64,000 bases of DNA from Molossus alvarezi (GCA_037176705.1 CM073885.1:163298290-163362289); one strand, 5' to 3'. Counted from the stretch's first letter, positions 43,899-56,289 are shown. Notes: generated from the sequence alone by a model not told the origin. Program-made: numbers and translations.

Positions 43899-46800
43899 AT
43901 TGGTTGCCTTTCTATCCACTCATCTACTGATGGACACATGGGCTGTTTCCAGATCTTAGCAATTGTAAATAGTGCTTCTATGAACATAGGGGTACGTGTA
44001 TTCTTTCTGATTGGTGTTTCAGGCTTCTTAAGATATATTCCTAGAAGTTGGGTCACTGAGTCAAATGGCAGTTCAATTTTTAATTCTTTGAAGAAACACC
44101 ATATTGTTTCCATAATAGCTGCACCAGTCTGCATCTCCACCAGCAGTGTACTAGAGTCCCCTGTTCTCCACACCCTCGTCAGTGCTTGTTGTTGTTAGAT
44201 GATATGTTTATGGCAGCCATTCTGGCAGGTGTGAGGTAATACCTCATAGTTGTTTTAATTTGTATCTCTGATAATTAGTGACATTGAGCATTTTTCATAT
44301 GTCTCTTAGCCATTTGTATGTCTCATTTGGAGAGGTGTCTCTTTAAATGCTCTGCCCATTTTTTAATTGGGTTTTTTGTCTTCCTTTTATTAAGTTTTGT
44401 GAGTACTCTATATGCTTTGAAAATTAGTTCCTTATCTGATGTATCATTGGCAATTATGCTCTCCCATACAGTGGGTTCCCTCTCCATTTTGATGGTTATT
44501 TCTTTTGCTGTGCAGAAGCTTTTGAGTTTGATGTAGTCCCATGTGTTCATTTTTTTATTTCTCTTGCCTTAGGTGTGGTATCAGTAAAAATTATGCTGCA
44601 TGTGATGTCTGAAATTTTGTTGCTTACATTTTCTTCTAGAATTTTTATGGATTCACAAGTCATATTTAAGTCTTCTATCTATTTTGAGTTTATTCTTATT
44701 TATGGTGTAAGTTGGTGGTCTAGCTTTATTTTTTGCAGGTAGCTGTCCAATTTCCCCAACACCATTTATTGAAGAGTCTATCTTTACCCCACTGTGTGCT
44801 CTTGCCACCTTTGTCAAATATTAATTGAGCATAATGTCTTGGGTCAATTGCCAGGTTCTCTGTTCTGTTCCGTTGATCTATATGCTTGGTCTTGTGCCAA
44901 TAGCAGGCTGTTTTGATTACTGTGGCTTTGTAGTATAACATGATATCGGGTATTATGTCCCTTCCTACTTTGTTCTTCTTTTTCAGAATTTCTGTAGCTA
45001 TTTGGGGTCTCTTTTGGTTCCATATAAACTGTTGAAGTATTTGTTCTAGTCCTGTAAAATATGTCATTGGTATTTTGATGGGGATTGCATTGCATCTATA
45101 AACTGCTTTGGGTAGTATGGACATTTTAATGATGTTAATTCTTCTAATCCATGAATAGGGTATATCCCTTCACTTTTTAATATCTTCCTCTATTTTTTTT
45201 TTTCAGTGTCATGTAGTTTTCTGCAAATAGTTTCTTTACTTCTTTGGTTAAGAGAAATGCTTGTAGTTTTTGCTCATTGGTATGATGTTGGCTGTAGGTT
45301 TTTCATATATGACCTTTTTTATGGCAAGATATGATTCTCTATTCCTACCTTGCTAAGCATTTTTATCAGAAATCAGTGCTAAATTTTGTCAAATGTTGTG
45401 TCAGTGTATATTGATATGATCATATGGTTTTTATCTTTTATTTTGTTTAAGTAGTGTATCACATTTATTGATTTGCAAATATTGTACCATCCTTGTATTC
45501 CTGGGATGAATCCCACTTGGTCATGGTGAATAATTTTTTTGATGTATTGCTGGATCCAATTTGCTAATATTTTGTTAAAAATTTTGGCATCTTTGTTCAT
45601 CAATAATTTTGGCCTGTAGTTTTCTTTCTTTGTGGTGTCTTTATTTGATTTGGGAATTAGAATTATGTTGGTCTCATAAAATAAATTTGGAAGTCTTCCG
45701 ACTTCTTGGATTTTTTGGAAGAGTTTGAGAAGAATGGGTATTAGATCTTCTTTGAATGTTTGGTAAATCTCCCCCATGAAGCCATCTGGGCCTAGGCTTT
45801 TGTTTGCTGGGAGTTTCTTGATTACATCTTCAATTTCCTTAGTTGTTATTGCTTTGTTCAAGTTTTCTATCTCTTCCCGGTTCAGTTTTGGGAGACAGTG
45901 TGTTACTAGAAATGTGTCCATTTTGTCTAGCTTGTCCAATTTGTTGGCATATAGTTCATAGTATGTTTTAATATTCCTTTGTATTTCTGTGGTATCAGTT
46001 GTTACTTCTCTTTTGTTTCTGATTTTGTTTATTTGGGTCCTCTCTTTTTGTTTCTTGATGAGTCTGGCTAGGGTCTATCAATCTTGTTTATCTTTTCAAA
46101 GAACCAGCTCTTCGTTTCATCAATCTTTTGAATTGTTCTTTTAGTTGCTATATCATTTATTTCTGCTCTGATATTTAATATTTCTTTCCTTCTACTTGCT
46201 CTGGGTTTTTATTTTTGTTTACTTTTTAGTTCTTTAAGTTGTAGGGCTAGAAAGTTAATTAGAATATATATTTTTTTATTTCTTGAGTGCTACAAACTTC
46301 CCTCTGCAGGACTGCTTTCTCTGCATCTCATAGATTTGTGTTGTTGTGTGGTCATTTTTATTGGTTTCCAGGAAGTTTTAAATTTCTTGATCTCCTTGGT
46401 AAGCCCATTGTTAAAAAACATGCTATTTAACCTCCAAGTGTTGAAATGTTTTTGCATGTTTTTGTTGCAATTGATTTCTAGGTTTATGCCATTGTGATCT
46501 GAGAAGCTGCTTACTATGATTTCAATCTTCTTAAATTTATAGAGACTTACTTTGTGTCCTAACATATGATCTGTCTTTGAGAATGTCCTGTGTGCACTTG
46601 AGAAGAATATATATTCTACGGCTTTGGGGTGAAATGTTTTGTAAATATCAATAAATCCAATTGATCTAGTTCATTGTTTAGGGACTCTCTGTCCTTGTTA
46701 ATTTTTTGTTTAGATGATCTATCCAGTGGTGTCAGTGGGGTGTTAAAATCAACCACTATGATTGTATTGCTATTGTTCTCTCCCTTGAAGTCCTCCAGAA

Positions 46801-48060
46801 GTTTTTAAATATATTTTGGTACTCCTCTATTTGGTGCATATATATTTACCAGGGTTATATCATCCTTTTGGATTGATCCTTTTAATATTATGTAGTGACC
46901 TTCTTTGTCTCTTATTGTGGCCCTCGTTTTGAAGTCTATCTTAGCAGATATGAGTATTGCTACAACAGCTTTTTTTTTTTTTTAATTTTTATTTGCCTGG
47001 AAATTTTTATTTTATCCCTTCACTTTCATCCTGTGTGAATCTTTTGTTGACAGATGGTTATCTTGTAAACAGCATATATATGGGTCATGTTTTCTTATCT
47101 AGTCAGCTACTCTATGTCTTTTGATTGGAACATTTAAGCCATTTACTTTTAAGGTTATTATTAAGAGATACTTATTCATTGCCATTTTTCTTTTCTTCTC
47201 TCCCTCTGTTTATTCCCACCCTGCTCTATTTCTTCTTTTTTTTTTTACAGCAGTCCCTTTAGCATTTTTTACAGTGCTAGTTTGGTGGTGGTAAATATCT
47301 TTAGCTTTTCTTCCCCCATGAAGCTCTTTATTTCTTCTTCAATTTTGAATGATAGCCTTGCTGAATAGAGTAGTCTTGGATTGAGACCCTTGACTTTCAT
47401 TACTTTGTACACTTCCTGCCACTCCCTTCTGGCCTGCAGTGTTTATATTGAGAAATCAGCTGACAGTCTAATGGGAGCTCCCTTGTAGGTAACTTTCTGT
47501 CTCTCTCTTGTTTCAGGATTCTTTCTTTATTTTTAATGTTTGCCATTTTAATTATGATGTGTCTAGCTGTGGGTTTTTTGGTTTTATTCTGCTTGGGACT
47601 CTCTGTGTTTCCTAGATTTGTGTGACTTTTCCTTCACCAAATTAGAAAACTTTTCTGTCATTATTTCTTCAAACAGATTTTCTATCCCTTCCTCTGATTT
47701 TTCTCCTTCTGTGCGTGTATGATGCAAAAGTTGATACATTTGTGTTGTCCCAAAGCTCCCTTAAACTCTCCTCCTGTTTAAAAAAAAATTTTTTTTCCAA
47801 TTTGTTGCTCTATTTGTGTATTATTTTCTGCCTTGTCTTCTAAGTTGCTAATTCAATCTTCAGCTTCTTCTAATCTACTGTTGAATTATTCTAAGGTATT
47901 TTTTATAACAGTCATTTTTTATTTCCTCTTGATTTTTATTCATAGCTTCTACATCATTTTTTAGGCTGTTGTAGTTCCCACTGAGCTCTTTATAATTCTC
48001 ATTAAATTGCTTGTAGTTCTCACTAAATTATCCAAGTACCCTTAAAATCATTGTTTGAAT

Positions 48061-48306
48061 TTTTTTTTATCCTCACCCAAGGATACCCCTCCACCCTTTG
48101 TTCAGAAAGAGTGGGAGGGAGGAAGGGAGGGAGGGAGAGAGAAACATTGATGTGAAAGAGACACATTGAGTGGTCATCACCCACATAACCCCACTTGGGG
48201 CCAGGAACAAACTGCAACCAAGGTATGTGCCCTTAGCTGAAACCAAACCCAAGGCTCTTTGCTCCATGGGCCAATGCTCTAACTGCTAAGCCAGAACACC
48301 CAGGGC
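48061..48306 (-). mobile_element. Ves-type SINE (type A), in L1 5' region
   Basis: Antisense copy: ATCCTCACCCAAGGATACCC, AAAGAGTGGGAGGGAGGAAG, ACATTGATGTGAAAGAGACA, GCTAAGCCAGAACACCCAGG head. Flanked by TTTGAATT-type sequence that is repeated after it. Confidence 0.95.
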
Positions 48307-48321
48307 TGCTTTGAATTCTTT

Positions 48322-48567
48322 CTTTTTTTTATCCTCACTCGAGGACATTTTTCTATTTTTTGTTTAGGTAGAGTGAAATGAAGAGAGAGAGAGGAAGACA
48401 GAGAGAAAAACACTCACGTGACAGGGACACATTGAGTGGCCAGCACCTGCGCTACCAACAAGGGCCAGGGACAAACTGCAACCACGGTACACACCCCTTG
48501 CAGAACCAAACCTGGGTCTCTCTGGACCCCAGGTTAACACTCTAACCACTGAGCCAAACCAGCCACA
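48322..48567 (-). mobile_element. Second Ves-type SINE at the same site
   Basis: Antisense copy: ATCCTCACTCGAGGACATTT, CACTCACGTGACAGGGACAC, GAGCCAAACCAGCC head. It is flanked by GCTTTGAATTCTTT on both sides (48,308-48,321 and about 48,570-48,583), a 14-bp target duplication that overlaps the site used by the first SINE. Confidence 0.95.
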
Positions 48568-49749
48568 ACTGCTTTGAATTCTTTATCTGACTAAATGCTT
48601 TTTTCCATTTCACATAGTTCTTCTCCTGGTAATTCCTCCTTTTTTTTTTTTATGTGGGTGTTGTTTCTTTGTCTTCCCATTTTAGCAGTCTGGTGAGGGA
48701 TGTTGGGATATGTAGTCAGGGTGGTGTCTATCAAATAAGGTTGCTGTGCCTCCCAGACTGTTTTGGTGTGTGGCACCTCTTGCCTGTTGTGGGTCCTGGA
48801 GGATTGACAACTGGTGGCTGGTACAGGTTTGTTGTGTTAGGTGCTGCTGGGGCACACAGCTTTCCATCACCGGGGCTCTGCTGGGGGTGCTACTGCCTGG
48901 TGAGGCTTAGCTCAGCTCCTGATCAGCTGCTGTTAGTACTGCTGGGGGCGAGTGTCTGCTCCAGAACTGTGCTGCTACTGCTGCTGCTGTGGCCAAGGGG
49001 TGCTCTCCGCACCCAATCCTCTGCTGCTGTTGGGGGCTGAGGATGCTCAGCTCCTGAGCCTCAGTGCTGTTGGGATTGGGACTTTACTTCTGCCCAGTCA
49101 CTGCTGCTGTGAGGGAAAATGCTGGGCTCCCAAGTGGGCGCCACTGCTGCTGGGTGTGTCTAGGCTTCCAAGCTGCAGCTGCTGTTGGGGATGGGGCTCT
49201 ACCTCTGCCCAGTCACTGCTGCTGTGGGGGAAGGTGTTAGACTCCCAGCAGGTTGTGGCTTCCACAGCTGGCACTGTGACAGTGCTGCTACAGTGCGCTG
49301 GTTCATGTTGACACAGTGGGCTCCACTGGTCTGATGGTGCAAGGCACACTGGTAGACTCAGGTCACTCAGCCCTAGCTGCTCCCACTGCCTCTTTCCCGA
49401 GAAGACCTGGGACCTTCCGAAATGGTGGGGCTTCCCGGTTATGCAGGGAGAAGCGCCCTGACAAGTCACTTACCGTGGTAGCCAGCTGCTCCCCATCCAC
49501 AGCGCAGGAACCCTCTGCCCCGTGTTTCTGCATTGCTCGAGGTTGCTCATCCACACTCATGTCCACCACTCTCTCTCTCTCACACTTTCTCACTCTCTCA
49601 CCACTCACCCTCCCTCTGGTCCTGCCCACCACCATCTTCTTCTTCTATTTGCCTCAAAAGTATTATTTAATTTTGTTTCTAAAAGAAATCAGAGAAAATT
49701 TTAAGATATTTTTAAAATTTTGTTTGAAGCCATTTTTTAAAAATATAAG

Positions 49750-49962
49750 GCAGGGTTTTCACAACCTTAGCACTATTAATATTTGGGATTGGATAATTGT
49801 TTGCTGTGGGGCTGCCCTGTGAATTAGAGGATACTTAACAGCATCCCTGGCCCCTACCACTAGATGCCAGGAGCAACTCCCAGCCCAGTTGTGACAACCA
49901 AAAAAATGTTTCAGACATTACCAGTGTCCCCTGGGCACAAAGTTACCCCTGGTTTTAACAAT
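49750..49962 (+). mobile_element. MER5A-like hAT-Charlie element
   Basis: CAGGGTTTTCACAACCTTAG at the start, GGATAATTGTTTGCTGTGGG, AACAGCATCCCTGGCCCCTA, CCACTAGATGCCAGGAGCAA, TTGTGACAACCAAAAAAATG, CAGACATTACCAGTGTCCCC and CCCCTGGTTTTAAC at the end. This follows the MER5A consensus closely with near-complete ends. Confidence 0.85.
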
Positions 49963-51016
49963 GACCTAGGGAGAAGCACAGCACAGTTTGCCGTGTTTTA
50001 GGTTAAACCGTTGTTTGCTCACTAGTTGGACAAGCGTGTGCGGAGGACACTGTGCTGCAGGCACTGCTCCTGGTGCCGCTGGCAGTTCACCCCGCTGCTC
50101 ATGGTGCCTCCACCGCTGCTGTCGTCCAAGAGCTGGGACAGGGACTGGCTGAACTCGAGCCCACACAGCCTAAGTGACAACTGTCCATTCCTTCGAGTGC
50201 TTTGGGCATCACATCCACTGAAATGAGGGAGAACAGCCTCTTAGTGAAGCAGGACTGAGATCATGGTGATGCTGTGGTCAAGGGAAAAGGGTGACTTTAG
50301 GTGGCCTGGGTCAGTTCTATGCATAACGTTCTATTCCAGGAAGGGGCCAAGAGAGGGACCATTGCATCTTTGTTTCTTGTTAAAAAGGTCCCAGTGAGTG
50401 TAGAAGAAGTCAATAGCAACTGAGAGACTTCCCCAATACTAAGTATTCATCACAAGTAGAGTCAGACCAGACCACCTTCAGGGACCTTCCGAAGTCCTAC
50501 CAGAGCAGTGTGCCTCATCCAGAGATTTGGGAGCAAGGGCACACATCCCTGTGTGTATGCCCATGGCCGTAGCCCAGATTTCTGTACTTCCAGTTTCTTC
50601 TTCTTCTACAAATCATCTCTCTCTCTGTCTCTCTGTCATGAAACCCAGAAAGAAGTAAACACTTTCTGCCTTCCTAATCCAGGGAAGAAAGTATACAGTT
50701 CTTGGATGATGTGATTTGCTGCATTGTGTTTGTTTCTGTCCATGTGGTGAACATGCAAATGGTAGGGAAAGATTTTCTTTAGGTTGATGGTAATGCCTTC
50801 CCTGTTCTGTGCTTGTTCCTCAATTCAGCAACTCCTTTACAGCTTCATGTTTTACTGCAGTTGCGTAGGCTTTGTCATCTCACAAGGTAAGTGTTTCTGG
50901 TACAAGTTGAGTATTAAAATGGGCTACAGAAGATGGATGTGTCTTAAAATACCTCTTGAGGAATTGAGCAGCAGGAAGGTGGAAGCAGGAAGTGGGAGAG
51001 CTTGTTGTGTTACCAG
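49963..51016. other. Unassigned sequence with a GC-rich coding-like patch
   Basis: At about 50,220-50,024 the minus strand has an open frame reading LEFSQSLSQLLDDSSGGG then TMSSGVNCQRHQEQCLQHS, and ends at a TAG. Its GC content and CpGs are well above the surroundings. It could be an old retrocopy fragment. I do not recognise the protein. The remainder shows no known repeat. Confidence 0.35.
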
Positions 51017-51032
51017 CCACACTAGGTATTTA

Positions 51033-51269
51033 TTTTTTTTAATCCTCACCCAAGGATACTTTTCTCTTTATCATATAGAGTGAGAGGAAGGGAGGAAGAG
51101 AGAAAGAGAAACATTGCTGTGAGAGAGACACATCATCTGGTTGCCTCCCGCACGACCTGATCAGGGCTGGGGACAAACCACAACTGACTTCTGCACACTT
51201 AACTGGAATCAAACCTCAGACTCATTGGCCCACAGGATGACACTAACCAATGAGCCAAACTGGCCAGGG
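51033..51269 (-). mobile_element. Ves-type SINE (type A) with 16-bp target duplication
   Basis: Antisense copy flanked by CCACACTAGGTATTTA on both sides (51,017-51,032 and 51,270-51,285). TTAATCCTCACCCAAGGATA at the left, head GAGCCAAACTGGCCAGGG at the right. Confidence 0.95.
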
Positions 51270-51585
51270 CCACACTAGGTATTTAATCAATTCAAAAGTT
51301 TCCCTCTCCAATCCATTTGTTACCAACGCTAACTCTTCTGAGTACCATGACCATCTTTGTGCAAAAGTACCTAATAGAGGCAGCCGAGGGGCTGCAGACC
51401 ACAGAGTAAATGATGCTGGAGGGACAGAGGGATAGACATTCTCTGAGAATTACTAGCTAGCTGGAGCTGGTAGAAGGTCCCAGGTATTGTCAAGGGATAT
51501 TATCTCCAGCTGCTTTTGCATCCTAAATTGCCAACAATATGGCACTGACTGCCATGACATGGGAGATTGCTACAGAGAAGAGATT

Positions 51586-51649
51586 TTTTTTTATTCTCAC
51601 CTGAGGGCATTCTTCTATTTTTGTTTATATAGAATAGGAAGGAGAGCGA

Positions 51650-51687
<38 letters not shown>

Positions 51688-51847
51688 ATCGATGTGAAAG
51701 GGACACATTGAGTGGCTGCCTCCTGCATGACCCAACCAGGGTCAGGGACAAACTGCAACCTAGTTATGTGCCCTTAGTGGGAAGCCAACCCGGGTCTCTC
51801 TGGACCGCAGGTTAATGCTTTAACCACTGAGCAAAACCGGCCAGAGC
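51586..51847 (-). mobile_element. Ves-type SINE (type A)
   Basis: Antisense copy: ATTCTCACCTGAGGGCATTC, a (GA)n run at about 51,655-51,684, ACATCGATGTGAAAGGGACA, GCCAACCCGGGTCTCTCTGG, head GAGCAAAACCGGCCAG. Retains CpGs; young. Confidence 0.95.
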
Positions 51848-52988
51848 AATTAATCATCTTTTAACTGAAATTTCAATGCTCTTTATTGAGAAAACCTTGG
51901 TCCTGCAGAAACATAAAACTATCCATGGAGTATTGTCTTGAAACAGCCAAAAGACAGTGAAATAACATATTCAAACTATTAAGATTAAAAAAAAAAAACC
52001 TGTCAGCCAAAAATTCTATAGCAAACTGTTATTCAAAAATATAAGTGAGAAAGAGAAAATTCCAGATAACCAAAAACTTAGAGAATCGTTATTATCATTT
52101 GTGCTTTGACAGAAATACTAAAGGAGATACTTTGGGGTGGGGATGTAAATAACAGCAAATGATAAATTAAATCCACAAGAAGAAATAAAGTATGCTGGAA
52201 ATGTCAAATATAAGATTAAATAAAAAAGACTTTATAAATATATATATTTCTTTATTTAAAAAGCATAACATTGTATAAAGCAATAACTATGATATTTTTG
52301 TTGGGCTTATAACAAATATATTATACAAATGGCACAAAGATGAGAATAAAATTATATTAAAGCAATGTTTATATACTTTACTGGAATTAGGTTAGTATTA
52401 TTCTGAATAGATTGTGATACACTAAGATGCATGTTAGTGTATCCTGAAGCAAACCACTAAGTAAATAACTAAAAATTATATGGTAAAAATAATTAACAAG
52501 TGATTTAAATGCTATGCTAAAAATATTTACTTACATAAAAAGGCAGTAAAAGAATAATAGAGAAACAAAATGATATGAGATAAATAGAAAACAAACACTA
52601 AAATGTACATAGAAATCTACCCATATCAATAATTGCATTAAATGTAAATAGACTAGATGCCTCTTGCCAAATGGGATGAAAGAGCAGGACTGAACTACGT
52701 TCGTCTATAGTAGACACACATAACGACATTCAGAGTAAAAGGTTAGAAAAAAGATACACTGTACAAAAAATGATTATAAGAGAGATGGAGTTGCTAGTGG
52801 CTATATTAATATCAGACAAAATTGATTTTAAGAAAACACATACTTATAGAAACAAAAAAAAAGAATTTTCATGATGATAGCAGGATTAATTCACCAGGCA
52901 GATGTAACAATTATTGATGTATATGCATCTGACAACAGGGCCCCCAGTTACACAAAGCATAAACTGACATAAATTAAAAGAAACACAG

Positions 52989-53235
52989 TCACCCTGAATG
53001 ATTTGGCTCAGCAGTTAGAGCATCAGCCCATGGACCAATGAGTTATAGGTTTGATTCCAACCAAGGGCATGTGCCTCAGTTGTGATTCATTATGGCCCCG
53101 GTTGGGTTGTGCAGGAGGCAGCCACTCGATGTGTCCCTTTCACATCAATGTTTCTTTCTGTCTCTTTCCCTCCCACTCTATCTGAACAAAAATTTTTTTA
53201 AAAAGTCCTCGGGTGAGGATAAAAAAAAAATTAAG
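52989..53235 (+). mobile_element. Ves-type SINE (type A), in L1
   Basis: Sense copy: CCCTGAATGATTTGGCTCAG, GGTTTGATTCCAACCAAGGG, CACTCTATCTGAACAAAAAT, CTCGGGTGAGGAT. Flanked by ACACAGTC on both sides. Confidence 0.9.
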
Positions 53236-53572
53236 ACACAGTCAACAATACTATCTGGAGGAAAAAAATCAATAAAGATATGGGAGAAGTGGATAAGACT
53301 ATCAACCAAACCAATACTTATAGAACACCATCCAAACCTGCAAAAATCAAAAATTTTATCAAGAGCACATGAAACATTCTCCAGAATATATCTGTGTTGG
53401 GCCATATAACAAATCTCAACATGAACTTAAAAATACTGAAATTATATCACGTCTGTTTTCTGACTACAACAGAATGAGAATAAAAATAAATTTTGGGAAT
53501 CCCCAAATATTTGGAAATTAAACAGCATGTTCCCAAACAACCCACAGGTCAGGTAAAAAAAACAGTTTGTTC

Positions 53573-53824
53573 TTTTTTTTTTTTTTTTAATTCTCATCCA
53601 AAGACATTTTTGAATTTTTTTTCAGATAGAGCAGGAGGAAGAGAGGGAAGAAGAGAAAAAGAAACATCAATGTGAGAGACACTTTGAGTTGCCACCACCC
53701 ACAAGGCCCCAACCAAGGCTGGGGACAAACTGCAACCGAGGTACATGCCCTTAGCAGGAACTGAACCCAGAACTCTTTAATCTGTGGGCCAACATGCCAA
53801 CCACTGAGCTCGACTGGCCAGGGC
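53573..53824 (-). mobile_element. Ves-type SINE (type A), in L1
   Basis: Antisense copy: T-run, TTCAGATAGAGCAGGAGGAA, ACATCAATGTGAGAGACACT, GAACTGAACCCAGAACTC, head TGGCCAGGGC. Confidence 0.9.
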
Positions 53825-54112
53825 CACATGAGAAAACTTTGTAAATATTTTTAACTAAAAGAAAATAAAAGCAATATCTCAAAATGCATGGGATGCAGCT
53901 AAAGCAGTACTACAGAGAAATGTATAACTTTAATGCCAATATCAGAAAAGAATCAGAAAAGAAGAAAGCTCTCAAATCAATAACATAAGCTTTTACTTTA
54001 TAAAGCTGGGGGGGAGGGCAAACAGCTCAAAACAAACAAAAGGAAGAAAATAATAACAATTAGAATGGAAGTCAATAAAATAAAAAATTACAGACAAAAT
54101 TAATAAAACCAG

Positions 54113-54251
54113 CCCTGGCAGTTGTGGATTAGTTGATTGGAGCATTGTCCTGTGCACAGAAAGGTCTTGGGTTTGATTTCCAATCAGGGCACATACCCAA
54201 GTTGAGTGTTTGATCCCTGGATGGAAAGCAACTGATCAATGTTTCTCTTTC

Positions 54252-54300
<49 letters not shown>

Positions 54301-54335
54301 CTTCTTTCTTCCTCTCTATCTAAAAGTCAACAAAC
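54113..54335 (+). mobile_element. Ves-type SINE (type B), in L1
   Basis: Sense copy: AGCCCTGGCAGTTGTGGATT, TTTGATTTCCAATCAGGGCA, TGATCAATGTTTCTCTTTC, and a (CT)n run at about 54,255-54,300. Confidence 0.85.
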
Positions 54336-54344
54336 TATTCATTG

Positions 54345-54596
54345 TTGATGTTGTTGTTAATTCTCAGCAGAGGACGTTCTTCCATTGATTTTCAGATGGA
54401 GTAGAAGGGGCGAGAAGAAAGAGAGAGAGAGAAACATCAATATGAGACTCATTGATTGGTTGCTTCACGCACAACCTCGATAAGGGCCAGGGATCAAACC
54501 TGCAACCCAGGTATGTGCCCTTGAGCAGGAATCAATCCCAAGACCCTTTGGTCCACAGGCAGATACTCCAACTGCTGAACCAAACTGGGCAGGGCT
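54345..54596 (-). mobile_element. Ves-type SINE (type A), inserted beside the type B SINE
   Basis: Antisense copy: AATTCTCAGCAGAGGACGTT, CAGATGGAGTAGAAGGGG, AACATCAATATGAGACTC, head GAACCAAACTGGGCAGGG. AA(C/T)AAACTATTC-type flanks on both sides suggest a duplicated target. Confidence 0.9.
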
Positions 54597-54997
54597 CAAT
54601 AAACTATTCTTTAAAAAAATAATATTAAAACCAAAATTAGTTCTTTAAAAAGATTAACCAAGCTGACAAAACCTTGATTAACTAAGAAAACAAGAGAGAA
54701 GGCACAAATTACCAAAATCAGGAGGGAAAGGGGGAACATCACTGCCCAACCTACAAAAATCAGAGCATCCTAAGAGAATATTGTAACATCTTGCCAACAA
54801 ATTAGGGAACCTCCTGAAATAAACAAATTCCTAGAAAGACACAAAGTAACTGAAGAAGACATAGGAAATCTGAATCGGCTTAAGACAAGTAAATAATATG
54901 AAGTGGTAATTTTAAATCTTCCTAGGAAGAAAAGGCTAGGACTACATGGTTTTACTGGTAAATTATCTCAAATATTTAAAGAAAAATATGCCTATCA

Positions 54998-55232
54998 CTC
55001 AGGTCAGTTTTGCTCAATGGTTAGAGCATCGGCCCACGGACCAATGAGTCAAGGGTTCAGTTTCAGCTAAGCGCACATACCTTGGTTGCAGTTCATCCCT
55101 GGTTCTGGTGGGGGTTGCACAGGAGGCAACCAGTCAATGTGTCTCTCTCACATTGATGTTTCTCCCCCCCCCCTTTCTCCCACTCTATCTAAAGAAAAAT
55201 AAAAAATTTTCTCTGGTGAGAATTAAAAATAA
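54998..55232 (+). mobile_element. Ves-type SINE (type A), in L1
   Basis: Sense copy: TCACTCAGGTCAGTTTTGCT, GGGTTCAGTTTCAGCTAAGC, TCATCCCTGGTTCTGGTGGG, CACTCTATCTAAAGAAAAAT, CTCTGGTGAGAAT. Confidence 0.9.
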
Positions 55233-56160
55233 TAGTAATAATGCCTATCCTTCAAAACTCAGAAATTAGGTGAGGAAAGAAAACTACCAACTCATTCTAT
55301 GAAGACAGCATTCTGAAGCCACAAAAGGACAGCACAACAAAAACCAACATTCCTAATGAATATACACACAAAAATCCTTAACAAAATATTAGCAAAGTGA
55401 ATTCAGCTACGTATAGGAAGGGTTATACACCAGGATCAAGTGAGATTTATCTCAGGAATGAATGGTGGTTTTAATATCCAAAAATCAATCAATGCTATGT
55501 ATCATATGAATAAAAAACACAATTCACATAATCCTTTAAATAGATGCAGAACAAGCACTAATGGTTATAATCAGAGAGAACATACCAAACTTTGGCAAGA
55601 ATGTGGAGAAACTGGAGCCCTATTACACTGCTGATGGGTATGTAAAACAGTACAGCCACTTTGGACATCAGTTTGGCAGTTTCTTAAGTTCACTTCCCCG
55701 TAGAATCACTCTTAGAAATGTACCTGAGGAAGATGAAGACGTGTCCACACAAAGGCTTTTATGTGAAGGTTCACAGCAGTATTATTCATACCAATCAGAA
55801 CTTGGAAACAAATCATATGCTGGTCGGGAGGTGGGTGAATAAACAAAATGTGTTATATCTATGCAATGAGATATTATTCAGAAATAAAAAAAGAATGAAA
55901 TGGTTACATATGTTACAATATAGATCAATTTCAAAAACATGATGCTAAATGAAAGAAGCCAGGTATTACTTCATCTATAAGAAATGTTTAGAAGAGGTAA
56001 ATGTACAGAGAAGGAAAGCAGAACTGCGCGTAACTGATGCCTAGAGGGAGGAGTAGAAAAGGACATAAGAGGGTCTCATAATTTTTTGAGGTGTTAAAAA
56101 TGTTCTAAAATTGATTATGGTGATGCTTGCAAAGATAATCAATTTATTAAAACTCAAAAC

Positions 56161-56275
56161 AGTCTGGCTGGTGTGGCTCAGTTGGAGCACCAACCCATGA
56201 ACCAAGAGGTCTCCGGTTCAATTCCCAGTCAGGGCACATGCCCGGGTTGTGGGCTTGATTCCCAGTGAGGTGGGC
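56161..56275 (+). mobile_element. Partial Ves-type SINE (type B)
   Basis: Sense head only: CTGGCTGGTGTGGCTCAGTT, GGTTCAATTCCCAGTCAGGG, CCGGGTTGTGGGC. The tail is missing where L2 sequence begins. Confidence 0.8.
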
Positions 56276-56289
56276 AACTTGCATCCTGC

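Larger units (their letters stand above)
43905..49640 (-). mobile_element. Long antisense L1 with two SINEs
   Basis: Parallel to the L1 at 12.3 kb. It starts inside the ORF2 C-terminus at 43,905, directly after a SINE, so the 3'UTR is missing. ORF2 runs to about 47,150, ORF1 from about 47,250 to 48,050, two SINEs occupy 48,061-48,567, and the CTG-rich 5'UTR reaches about 49,640 (a GAAGATGGTGG start on the minus strand). Compared with the first L1, about 350 bp around the reverse-transcriptase catalytic box are deleted near 45,255. The minus-strand piece 45,939-45,379 reads [20 protein letters not shown], the thumb/finger part of L1 RT. All frames are broken. Confidence 0.9.
51900..56150 (+). 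mobile_element. Old sense L1 broken by five SINEs
   Basis: Starts in the ORF1 3' end (CTGTCAGCCAAAAATTCTAT, CCAGATAACCAAAAACTTAG). It continues through ORF2 (AATGGGATGAAAGAGCAGG near 52,670, AATATCAGACAAAATTGATT near 52,810, AAATTCCTAGAAAGACACAA near 54,830, AGTGAGATTTATCTCAGGAA near 55,437). It ends in a 3'UTR with ATGAAATGGTTACATATGTT and GATTATGGTGATGCTTGC. SINEs are inserted at 52,989, 53,573, 54,113, 54,345 and 54,998. Heavily mutated; it is the only long L1 here in + orientation. Confidence 0.8.

Noticed and set aside
48654..49311. Long Leu/Cys-rich open frames with CTG repeats, possible GC-rich gene
   Set aside because: The position and composition match the 5'UTR of the antisense L1 that ends near 49,640.
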